DNA of 18,717 nt, taken from the NCBI GenBank assembly GCA_044346855.1, contig JBIIYJ010000076.1:1-18717 (forward strand), in the 5' to 3' direction. Of the stretch, positions 1 through 8,100 are shown one piece after another (position 1 is the first letter of the stretch; each line of letters begins with the position of its first letter). Below the pieces are notes generated by a model. The model was not told the origin of the DNA and ran no database searches. It worked only from the letters and a program-made list of their open reading frames with translations. Source of the DNA: CAIKKV01 sp044346855 (GTDB lineage Bacteria > Verrucomicrobiota > Kiritimatiellia > CAIKKV01). A program made the translations under genes and the position numbers.

Positions 1-1368
1 CTAAACGGCTGTTACGGGCCCCTGACCCAACACGGCGATACCGCCTATGCCAGCGACTGGGAAAAGCTGATCCAGGTCACGCCGCCCGACATCCATGAGA
101 ACGACGGCAAGTGGCACGGCATGTGGGCCCTGTTCCAGGACCCCGGCCTTCCCAATTCCCTGCGGAACGGCATCGAGCAGGTCCACCGCAACAGCCGCCT
201 CGTCGAGCTGGCCCTCTACCACGCCATGGAGGTCCAGCCTCTTACGAACTTCCTCGGCCTGGCGGACTTCGACCCCGCCGACCCGGACGGCGCCGCGGAC
301 ATCGCGGCCTGGCAGCGAACCATGGACGGCTGGGCCCGGACCAAGGAGTGGCCGGAGCTCACGCGGGCCAATCTCGACTGGCTTCGCATGCTGAACATGG
401 GCTACCGGATCACCGGCGTGGTCAACAACAACGGGACCCAGAACTACAACGTCTCCGGGGTCTTCCGGAATTATACCAAATTGGGAACTGACGATCCCGC
501 CCGGATCGAGCCGCTGGCGGTGGTGGACGCGGTGAAGAAGGGTCGGGTCGTGATGTCAACCGGCCCGTTCCTGGACGTGACCGTGGCGGCGGGCGGAAAA
601 ACGGCGGGCCCCGGGGACGACCTGCCCGCGCCGGACGGGAAGGCGGTGCTGAAGATACGCGCCCAGGCGCCCCGGGACACGGTGCTGGACAGCGTCCGCG
701 TCCTGTTCAACGGCCGGCCGGTTCCGGCGCTGGCGCGCACCCGGGCGTCCCATCCCGGGCTGTTCGCCGACGGAACCGTGCAGTTTGATGGGTCCCTTCC
801 GCTCGAGCTGGCGGTTGACACGCGCGTCATGGTGCTGGTCTCCGGCCGCTCGCCGGGCGGCGTTCAGGCGGCGCTGTCGAACCCGGTCTACCTTGACCTC
901 GGGCAGGACGGCTTCCGGCCCTTCCCGCCGTGGCAGGACCGGGTCTTCACGCGCATGGACCTGGTTGCCCCGCTGGGTTCGGCCAAGGACGCCGCGCCCG
1001 CGGACGTCTCCCTGAAAATCAAGAATATGGGGACAATCCCGGCGGCCGACAGCTTCTCCCTCCGCCTCCTGCCCGACGGCGTGGCCGAGGTGGTCGGGGA
1101 AAATCGCTATTCCTACAAGCTTGCCCCCGGGGAGCAGACGGAGATCCGGATCCGGCTGCGCTACCTCGGGAAGGGCAACCGGGTGCGGGCCAGCGTGGCG
1201 CGCTCGTCGGCGGGCGTCGGGCGCCGCCCAGTGGCATTGACGCTGGACCTGGACAAGAAGCCCGAAGCGTCCACGCGCGCGATGGCGCTCGTGGAGCAGA
1301 ACTGGTGGCTGCCGCAGCATGACGCCGCCCGCCCGGCCAACCTTCAGTGGGACGAATTCGGGCGGTAG
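1..1368 (+). CDS. CehA/McbA-like (PHP-fold) metallohydrolase domain protein, C-terminal part; metal site apparently lost
   Basis: The reading frame is open from base 1 with no start in view, so the gene is 5'-truncated by the window edge; 455 residues remain. The ATG at 121 is internal. The family signature is the stretch after about residue 140: an RNYTK strand, then VVDAVKKGRVVMSTGPFLDV, then a beta-sandwich segment with V-x-V-L-F-N-G-R-P. This order is typical of CehA/McbA-type proteins, which are secreted PHP-fold metal-dependent hydrolases. A beta-rich tail follows (about 280-440). The odd point is at 421-471. As I recall homologues, this place reads V-V-N-T-D-A-H-Y-N, with Asp and His binding metal; here it is V-V-N-N-N-G-T-Q-N. 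The copy may therefore be inactive or have a binding role only. It converges on vapC with one base between the stop codons. Family call fairly sure; loss of activity is inference. Confidence 0.72.
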   Translation, partial: LNGCYGPLTQHGDTAYASDWEKLIQVTPPDIHENDGKWHGMWALFQDPGLPNSLRNGIEQVHRNSRLVELALYHAMEVQPLTNFLGLADFDPADPDGAADIAAWQRTMDGWARTKEWPELTRANLDWLRMLNMGYRITGVVNNNGTQNYNVSGVFRNYTKLGTDDPARIEPLAVVDAVKKGRVVMSTGPFLDVTVAAGGKTAGPGDDLPAPDGKAVLKIRAQAPRDTVLDSVRVLFNGRPVPALARTRASHPGLFADGTVQFDGSLPLELAVDTRVMVLVSGRSPGGVQAALSNPVYLDLGQDGFRPFPPWQDRVFTRMDLVAPLGSAKDAAPADVSLKIKNMGTIPAADSFSLRLLPDGVAEVVGENRYSYKLAPGEQTEIRIRLRYLGKGNRVRASVARSSAGVGRRPVALTLDLDKKPEASTRAMALVEQNWWLPQHDAARPANLQWDEFGR

Positions 1369-1369
1369 A

Positions 1370-1768
1370 CTAATACGACTCCACAACGAGACCGGGAATG
1401 TGGCGAAAATGCCCGGCATCGCGCGTCATCAAGGGAATTCCGTGCATCTTGGCCGTTGTGGCGATCAGCAGGTCCATGGTCGGGATCGGGATTCCAGCCC
1501 GGCGTAAAGCGGCTTCCAATTCCGCATAGGCCACCGGAAAGGTTGAATCCGGATACACGATCGTCAGGTTTTCGATAAACCGTTCGACATGTCTTAATTC
1601 ACGTTCAGGCTGAGCCGACAGACGGGCGCCCGCATGAAGTTCACACGCCACGAAAACGGAGGCAAGCAAGGGGGCGTTCCCCATGCGGCGCAAGGCCTCG
1701 GTGGCAGGTCCGCCGCCTCGCCTTGTTTCCCTGAGCAGATCGATACAGAAAGTGGTATCGACAAACAT
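1370..1768 (-). CDS. vapC: VapC-family PIN-domain ribonuclease toxin
   Basis: A 132-residue protein of normal PIN-domain length. PIN toxins are Mg-dependent ribonucleases that cut tRNA, rRNA or mRNA when free of their antitoxin. The acidic residues expected for the metal site are present: D4 in MFVDTTFCIDLL, E43 in ACELHAG, D99 in PTMDLLIATTA and D117 in MTRDAGHF. All four are intact, so the toxin looks active. The start lies 3 bases after the vapB stop, and a GAGG at the very end of vapB serves as its ribosome site, so the two are translationally coupled. Base composition is visibly less GC-rich than in the flanking genes, which hints at separate acquisition. The stop lies one base from the stop of the opposing gene. 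The RNA target cannot be told from the sequence. Confidence 0.93.
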   Translation of the reverse strand: MFVDTTFCIDLLRETRRGGGPATEALRRMGNAPLLASVFVACELHAGARLSAQPERELRHVERFIENLTIVYPDSTFPVAYAELEAALRRAGIPIPTMDLLIATTAKMHGIPLMTRDAGHFRHIPGLVVESY

Positions 1769-1771
1769 CGT

Positions 1772-2017
1772 TTACGCCTCGCTGTCGAGGATGGGGGAAT
1801 CGGCGGGTGAATCGCTTCGGCGGCGAACCTCGTCCTCGATTCGATCCAGCGTTTCATCCGAGAGCAGGCAACCGGGGAGAGCCGCCAGCAGATTCTCGGC
1901 GGTGTGGGCCCGACCTAAACGGCGCTTGATGACCTTGCTGAACGACTCATTACCCCGCTTTTCGGCGGCCAGCAGGTCGTAGGCATCCATGTCGATTGTG
2001 ATGGTTTTAACGGCCAT
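1772..2017 (-). CDS. vapB: VapB-type antitoxin
   Basis: An 81-residue protein starting MAVKTITIDMDAYDLLAAEK. The short N-terminal beta strand (KTITID) followed by two helices with S-F-S-K-V-I-K-R-R-L resembles ribbon-helix-helix-like, DUF217-type VapB antitoxins. The acidic, Asp/Glu-rich C-terminus (from about residue 50) would wrap the VapC active site. The N-terminal part would bind the operator and repress the operon. I chose the ATG at 2017 because GGAG (2027-2030) sits 9 bases upstream; a longer in-frame form starting at 2044 has no such site. It directly precedes vapC and has its own promoter upstream. The pair is confidently toxin-antitoxin; the exact antitoxin subfamily is less certain. 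Confidence 0.88.
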   Translation of the reverse strand: MAVKTITIDMDAYDLLAAEKRGNESFSKVIKRRLGRAHTAENLLAALPGCLLSDETLDRIEDEVRRRSDSPADSPILDSEA

Positions 2018-2026
2018 ATGAAATCG

Positions 2027-2030
2027 CTCC
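2027..2030 (-). promoter_or_regulatory. Ribosome binding site of vapB
   Basis: GGAG on the minus strand, 9 bases before the ATG at 2017. It decides the vapB start against the longer in-frame ATG at 2044. Confidence 0.7.
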
Positions 2031-2046
2031 ATTTCTAAACACACTT

Positions 2047-2076
2047 ATCATGCACTTAAAACAGCATGCATGTCAA
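2047..2076 (-). promoter_or_regulatory. Sigma-70-type promoter of vapBC with a candidate operator
   Basis: On the minus strand a perfect TTGACA (2071-2076) is followed, after 18 bases, by CATGAT (2047-2052), a 4/6 match to the -10 consensus; TGATAA (2045-2050) is an alternative with a 20-base spacer. The 8-base palindrome CATGCATG (2065-2072) overlaps the edge of the -35 box, and a further ATGCA lies at 2050-2054. This fits the usual autorepression of vapBC by the VapB-VapC complex. The -35 box is seen directly; the operator is inference. Confidence 0.6.
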
Positions 2077-2101
2077 TTCGTTCTTTTGTTCATACGACCG
2101 G

Positions 2102-5100
2102 TTATCGGATCATCATGATCGTTCCAAGGCCGGGCAGCTGCCCCCACACGACCGTGCCTGGAAAACCGGCTTGAATGCCGCCCAGGCCGCCGTCCACAGC
2201 CGTGAGCACGCCGCTGGAATAGTCCCTTTTTCGCCAGATGGCGATGCGCCCGCCTCCGCCGCCACCGCACCCCGTGTCCTGGTAGCCAAGTCCCCTGCCG
2301 CCCTTGGCCTGGATAAGCCCGCCGCTGCCCCGGAAAGTCTCGCAGCGGATGTGCACCGCGCCGCCGGAGCCCCCGCCTGCGTTACCCTGCGTACCATTGG
2401 CCGAGATAGTGCCGTCGATCGAAACGGTATTGGTTGCCATGATCTGCACGGCCCCGCCCCCGGTTCCGCCCCAATAGGCAACGCTGCCCCACAGCGATCC
2501 TCCGCCACCGCTGCCAGGGCCGACCGGGGCATTGGAACTGTCATACGTGTTGCCGCCGGCGGAATGACCGCCCTTTCCGCCGTAGCCGCCACCCCCGTTG
2601 AGCCCCCCGCCGCCGGGACCAAGGCCATTGCGGGCCGGCGCGACGTTGCCAAAGCCCGCCGCGTATCCGCTGTAGTCGGCCTTGACCGAGCCGCCTTTGG
2701 CGATGGACAGGTTTTTCATCCGGAACAATGGCGAGCCCCCGTCGATGGGGTGCGAGTACACCATAATCCAGGAATTCGTGGCCACGGTGATGTCGCCGCC
2801 GCATTCGACCAGCGCGCCATTCGAGGCTGACGTGCCGTTGGTCATCCCGCTGTAGACATCCAAACGTCCGCCGTTGGTCACGCTGAGATCCCCGGCGCAA
2901 TCGAGCAATGAGTTGGTCGTTCCGGCCGATCGCAACACCAGCGAACCTCCCTTCAGGAGCACGGATCCGGAGACCAGCGGGATGCCGTTATTCAGTTCCA
3001 GCTTGTGGAAGTCGGCGTCCGTCCCCAGCACCGTCACGCGGCCAGGAACCGTTATTTTGACAAGGTTCTTCGGGAATCGAACCCAGGCGTTGCTGACGGT
3101 GAGCGTAGCGGGCGCCCAGTTCGTGAATCCGTCCATAGTCAGTTCGCCATTGAACGACACCACCTCGGTCAGGAACTTCGTGTCCGGGAAATAGACCGTC
3201 CCGACATCCCCGTCGAGACTTCCCCCCCCGGGTCGAACGGAAACGGTGACGCCCGGCACCGGCTGGCTGCCCTGGGCCGTTGTGTCGTAGACGATGGCAA
3301 TGCGGCCGCCGCCCCCGCCACCCCGGTAGATCGGGTCACCCGAGCCGCCCTCGGCCTTCACGAAGCCGTTGGAGCCGGAAAAGGTATTGCATGAAATCCA
3401 GACGCTTCCGCCCGAACCGCCGCTCCCGTATCCGGCACTGGCCCCCTGTGCCGCAATGCTTCCCCGGACCGTTACGACGCCAGACGCATCGATTCGAATC
3501 GCGCCGCCGCCCGCTCCGCCCCACCACGAACCGCCGGCCGTCCGGCCGCCGCCCCCGCTGCCCGGATCTTCGGGAGCAGTGAGGGAGCCGTAGGTGAGGC
3601 TGGCCGTCGAACCGCCCCGCCCGCCATACGCGCCGCCCGACGAATTCGCCCCGGGACCGCAGGGCAGAATGGTGGAGTTTCCGTATCCGCCCTTGTAGCC
3701 GGCGTCGGCGGCCGAAATGCTTCCATTGACGGCGACCGTCAGGTTGGAACAGGCGATCCAGACGCGCGCATCCGGTGCCCAGGGAGCGGCCGTGTCGCTG
3801 TTGCCGACGTGCGTGACGAGGCCGCCGCTGGCGATCAGGACGTTCGTTGCGCGAAGCACCGTATCCCAACCGCTGAAGGACAAGGTGGCATTGCTGACGG
3901 TCACAGCCTCCACATCCACCGGGTCCGAAAGCGTGTTAGTACCCGAGCTGATAAAAACGACATCCCCGGTCCCGGGAATTCCCCTGGGCGTCCAGTTCGT
4001 GACCGAAAACCAATTGCCGATCCCGTTCCAGACGCGATTGGTCGGCGCCCCGGCGGCAAACTGGGCCTGGATCGTGCGGGGTTGGTCCATGACCAGGATC
4101 ACCGGGTTGTCCGTGCGGTTTTCGGATGGTACATCGCCGCTCCATTGCACGAAAACCGCGCCCGGATCGGCCGTCGCCGTCGCCTGCGCCTGGAGCCCGT
4201 TGGTGTACCAGCCGACCGGAGCCGTGTCGACGGCGCCGTTGCTGTTGGCCGAAATGCCGAGGTAATATTCATTGGTCCAGTTCCACGTCAGGACAAGGCT
4301 GTCCGCCCGCATCTGGAACACGGTTTGCGTTTCCGACCCGCTGTCGATCGGGGTCCCGTTGGCATACCGCAGATTCCAGCCAAGAGAGGCGCGCCGCGTC
4401 CCCCCGCTCTCGCCCGCCGGGGTGACAACGGCGTTCGTGACCCAGGCGGCGTCCGCGATGTTGCTGAACGTGCCATATCCCAGGGGCGCGGGAGAGCCGT
4501 AGTTCGCCGGGTTACCCCCGATGGCCAGCCAGTAGTTCGTCCAGCTCCACGTCAGCGTGAGATTCGTGGTCATCGCGAAGACGGCCTCGGTCCCCGCGCC
4601 GTTCGTCACCGGCGCCCCGCCCGTGGTCCGCTTCAGCGCCCAGCCCTTGCTGCCCCAGTTGGTGCCGTTCAGCGTCACCGAACCGGCCACGCTGTTGGTA
4701 ATCCACGTGTTCGCGGCCAAATTGCTGTTCGCTCCGTAACCCTGCGGCGAGGGTGAACCCACGGGCGCCGGGCTCCCGGCGACCGTCAGCACGTAGTTGG
4801 TCCAGTTCCACGTCAGCGTCAGGTTGGTGGTCATCTGGAAAACGGCCTGCGTCCCGGGCCCGTTGGCAACCGCAGCGCCGCCCGTCGTCTTCTTCAGGGC
4901 CCAGCCATAGCACCCCCAGTTGGTGCCGTTCACCGCCACCGGACTCTCCACGCCGTTCGTGATCCAGGCGTTTACGGCAATGGCTCCATTCGTTCCGTAT
5001 CCGAGCGGAACCGGCGCGCCATAATTCCGGGGAGCGCCCGCAACCACGAGCGACCAGTCGGCGCGGGCGGTAAAACCGCCCGCGAGCAGAAGCGAGAGAA

Positions 5101-5137
5101 AACAAAAAATCGACACCCGCCGGCATCTGCTTGTCAT
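2102..5137 (-). CDS. Secreted glycine-rich repeat protein C with InlB-type N-terminal repeats
   Basis: A 1011-residue exported protein. The start at 5137 is chosen because AAGGGA (5143-5148) lies 5 bases upstream and the protein then begins with a good signal peptide (basic MTSRCRR, hydrophobic FCFLSLLLAGG, cleavage after TARA). Order: three related 88-residue repeats (about 28-115, 116-202, 203-290), each with GYG, (I/V)TN and ending LTW(N/S)WTN; a divergent InlB B-repeat-like domain (291-362, V-Q-W-S-G-D and T-I-Q-A-Q-F); a W-N-G-x-G-N-W strand domain (about 369-455); glycine-rich module 1 (about 462-618); a spacer domain with D-V-G-T-V-Y-F-P-D; module 2 (about 804-968); and a short tail ending IMMIR. 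Each module ends with a GGGGGGRIA(I) strand. No catalytic domain is recognised. A surface adhesin, scaffold or glycan-binding role is inference. It is the last gene of the minus-strand series, 48 bases after protein B. Confidence 0.8.
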   Translation of the reverse strand: MTSRCRRVSIFCFLSLLLAGGFTARADWSLVVAGAPRNYGAPVPLGYGTNGAIAVNAWITNGVESPVAVNGTNWGCYGWALKKTTGGAAVANGPGTQAVFQMTTNLTLTWNWTNYVLTVAGSPAPVGSPSPQGYGANSNLAANTWITNSVAGSVTLNGTNWGSKGWALKRTTGGAPVTNGAGTEAVFAMTTNLTLTWSWTNYWLAIGGNPANYGSPAPLGYGTFSNIADAAWVTNAVVTPAGESGGTRRASLGWNLRYANGTPIDSGSETQTVFQMRADSLVLTWNWTNEYYLGISANSNGAVDTAPVGWYTNGLQAQATATADPGAVFVQWSGDVPSENRTDNPVILVMDQPRTIQAQFAAGAPTNRVWNGIGNWFSVTNWTPRGIPGTGDVVFISSGTNTLSDPVDVEAVTVSNATLSFSGWDTVLRATNVLIASGGLVTHVGNSDTAAPWAPDARVWIACSNLTVAVNGSISAADAGYKGGYGNSTILPCGPGANSSGGAYGGRGGSTASLTYGSLTAPEDPGSGGGGRTAGGSWWGGAGGGAIRIDASGVVTVRGSIAAQGASAGYGSGGSGGSVWISCNTFSGSNGFVKAEGGSGDPIYRGGGGGGRIAIVYDTTAQGSQPVPGVTVSVRPGGGSLDGDVGTVYFPDTKFLTEVVSFNGELTMDGFTNWAPATLTVSNAWVRFPKNLVKITVPGRVTVLGTDADFHKLELNNGIPLVSGSVLLKGGSLVLRSAGTTNSLLDCAGDLSVTNGGRLDVYSGMTNGTSASNGALVECGGDITVATNSWIMVYSHPIDGGSPLFRMKNLSIAKGGSVKADYSGYAAGFGNVAPARNGLGPGGGGLNGGGGYGGKGGHSAGGNTYDSSNAPVGPGSGGGGSLWGSVAYWGGTGGGAVQIMATNTVSIDGTISANGTQGNAGGGSGGAVHIRCETFRGSGGLIQAKGGRGLGYQDTGCGGGGGGRIAIWRKRDYSSGVLTAVDGGLGGIQAGFPGTVVWGQLPGLGTIMMIR
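2234..3754 (-). repeat. Two glycine-rich modules of protein C
   Basis: Module 1 spans about 3284-3754 and module 2 about 2234-2728, separated by a spacer domain. Each runs PGSGGGG, then a W-G-G-x-G-G-G-A strand, then a V-x-V/I-x-G-(S/T)-I-x-A-x-G strand, then GGSGG, then a strand with a central Cys, then GGGGGGRIAI. The pattern suggests stacked short beta strands (beta-helix-like). Confidence 0.72.
4052..5056 (-). repeat. Tandem InlB B-repeat-like units in protein C
   Basis: Four in-frame units: about 4793-5056, 4532-4792, 4268-4531 and 4052-4267. Units 1 and 2 are the most alike, sharing W-I-T-N, N-G-T-N-W-G, G-W-A-L-K-(K/R)-T-T-G-G and M-T-T-N-L-T-L-T-W; unit 3 is more diverged. Similarity is also visible in DNA where each unit ends, near 4532 and 4793. 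Unit 4 lacks the N-G-T-N-W part and resembles the ordinary divergent InlB B-repeat. Such repeats are common in PVC-group surface proteins. Confidence 0.7.
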
Positions 5138-5185
5138 GTCATTCCCTTTCGAACAGCGTTTCAAAACGAAAAAACGCGCGGAATG

Positions 5186-8100
5186 TCAGCGCACGACCAT
5201 GAGCGCGCCGCTCCGGGGCCCGGCCAGCCAGACCACGGTGCCTTCGGCCCCATTATAGGTGCCGCCGGTTCCGGCCTGCGCGAGCGCACTTCCCGAAAAA
5301 GCCGACCGGTTCACCGCCCCCACCGCAACCCGCCCGCCCCCGCCGCTGGCCGCGGAATTCTGAGTAGTCGCAGTTCCTCCGTTGGCCCGGATGGCCCCGG
5401 CGCCGGACAGGGTCCGGCACCGCAGGTAAACGCCGCCGCCGGAACCCGCGCCGGCGCCATACGTCGACGACCGCCCGTTCGCAGTCAGCGTGCCGTCCAG
5501 CACCACCGCGCCAGTCGTCTGCACGCGGATCAAGCCGCCGCCCGATCCTCCGCTGCGCGTGTTGACCGTGTTGTTCCCCCGCCCCCCGCCGCTTCCCGGA
5601 TAGGCCGGCGCATTCGAATCGCCATACACGACCCCACCCCGCGTGGGATTTCCGCCCGCCCCCCCGTAGCCGCCGCCCCCGCCCATACTCGCCGAATAGC
5701 CGCCGCCGCCATACCCGAAACCGGTAACCCAGGTCGCGCCGCCCCCGCCCGCAAATCCCGACTGATTCGCATCGAAGCCGCCGCCTGAGGCGACCGCAAG
5801 ATTCGATAAAAGGAACAGGGCTGAACCGCCGTTGGTCGGCTCCGAGACCGGGAAGATCCAGGATCCGGCGCCAATCTCCGTCCGCCCTGCAACCCGCACC
5901 ACGGCGCCGTGCGCGACCGCTCCGTTGGTCGGCCCGGCGAAAATCCGGAACCCGCCCCCGTTCGTCAGGACCAGGCTGCCCCCGCAATGGAAGCTCGAGG
6001 TCGCCGCACTGTAGTGGATCAGCCCCACGTACTGACCGTTCGCCAGGATGAAACTGTCCCGGTCAAACAATTTCGCCCCGCCAAGCTCGACCAGGCCCTG
6101 ATCGGTAATTGTCACGCCGCCCGTCACCGAAAGGGCAAACCCGTCCGCGGGGAACCGAACCCACCGGTTGCTGACGATCAGGTTCGCGGGCGACCACGCG
6201 CTGAAGGGCAGCACCTGCCCCTCCATGTTCAGTGTTTCTTTCAAGAACCGCGAGTCGGTCAAATAAATGGTCCCGATGTCCGCCGGATAGCTCACCAGGG
6301 AACAGCCTGCCTGGATCGTCACATCGACCGGTTCCGCGGAGTCCTGCTGGACCGGATCATAGGAAAGGGAAATCCGGCCGCCGCCGCCCGAGCCGGCCAC
6401 TCCGGAATCAGCCACGGCCACGCCGCTGGCCCTTATCACGCCACCCGAGGAGGCAAAAGTCCGGCACGCCAGGCGGATGCCGCCACCGGAACCGGCGGCG
6501 GAGTTTCCCGCGGGAGTCGCCCCGTTGGCGGTCAGCACCCCGTGAACCGTGAGCCGCTCACGGGCCTCGACCCAGATCAGGCCGCCTCCCGCGCCACCCG
6601 TTTCACCCGCGTTATTACCGCCGCCGCTGCCCGGCAGATCGGGCGATTCAGCGCTTCCATAAGGGCGGCCGGCCAGATTATACATATTTCCGCCCATGCC
6701 CCCGTAGCCGCCGCCGTCGCGGGTCGCACCCCCTCCGGGACCGAAGCCCTTCTCGCCTGAAACCGTCACCCGCCCGCCGGAGAAGCCGGCCCGGTCCGCG
6801 TTGATCGATCCGTTTTTCAAAACCGTCACGGCTTCCGCCCCGATGCGGACCGATCCGCCGTTGGTCGGATCCGAAACCGGATACAACGCTGACGAGGCGC
6901 CCACCACCAGGCTGCCCGTGACCGCCAGGTACGCGCCGAATGGCGCTCCGTTGGTGGGGGCGCTGTACAGCCGGAGAAAACCGCCGTTTGTCAGCGTCAG
7001 ATTGCCGCCCACCGCCAGTTCGGGAGGATTCGTCATGGCGCTGACCAGGACGTAGTTCAAATAGGTCCCCTCCCGGAAAAGCGTCTTACCCATCGAGGCA
7101 TTGCCGCCGAGCTCCAGCCCCGCCCCCGCACCCGTCACCGTCACATCGCCCGTCACCGTCAGCCGCATGCCGTCCGCCGGAAATCGGATCCACCCATTGG
7201 TGACCGTCAGCGAAGGGGTCGTCCAATAGCCCGGAGGCGCCATCCAGTGACCCGTATGACTCACCATCTCACCCAGCAGCGTATTGTCAGGAAACCAGAG
7301 GGTGCCCAGGTCGCCGGGGTAGTTGACATACCCGCCCATGCGCGCGGAAAAGGTCGCCGTGCAGAGGGCCGCATTGCTCTGGGCCTCCGGCTCATACGCC
7401 ACGGCAATGCGGCCCCCGGATCCCGAGCCGGAATTGCTGTTGTAATCGCCCCCGTTGACCGTGACCAGTCCATTGGTCCCGGCCAGGGTCCGGCACGAAA
7501 TATAGATCCCTCCGCCGGACCCCCCGCCCGCGTTAGCGCCACCCTTTCCGCCGTTGGCGCGGATGGTTCCGTTCACTGTCACCGTGCCGCCGTGCGATTC
7601 GATCCGGACCAAACCCCCGCCGACGCCGCCTTTGACCGATCCGTACGCCCCGCCCCCGCTTCCCGGCTGGTCGGGCCCCTCGGTCGAGCCATACGGCAGA
7701 CCGCCATATTTCGAATAATTGCCTCCGCCCCCGCCGTAGCCACCCCCTGCCCGCAACCCGGTTGCAGCGCCAGGCCCGTACCCGCCCACGTTGCCCGTCA
7801 GGGGCGCGGCCCAACCCCGTTCGTTGACATCGATGAGCGCCGCCGCCTCGAGAAAGAAATTGGTACAGACAAAGCAGACGCGCCCGTCGATCGGCCACTG
7901 ACCCGCCGTATTCGTCGCCGTGGCAGAATTGGCGGCATGGCGCACCGTGCCGCCCTTGATGCGGATCTCATCCGCGCGCACAACGGACGCTAATCCGTTC
8001 GAAAAAACGAGCTGGCCGCCGGTCATTTCAAAGGAGGCCAGCCGTCCGCTTTCACCGGTCAGGGTAACAACGCCAGAGGCCACAACCACGCTCCCGCCCT

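Noticed and set aside
95..1322. Other-frame open frames over the CehA-like gene
   Set aside because: They overlap a frame with clear family motifs and are Arg/Pro-rich shadows.
2066..2830. A plus-strand open frame of 254 codons beside the vapBC promoter
   Set aside because: Mostly antisense to glycine-rich module 2 of protein C; the Pro/Ala-rich product reflects the complement of Gly codons.
5156..5177. Weak inverted repeat GCGTTT/AAACGC between proteins B and C
   Set aside because: Only 6 bp of mostly A-T pairs and no following T-run; not enough for a terminator.
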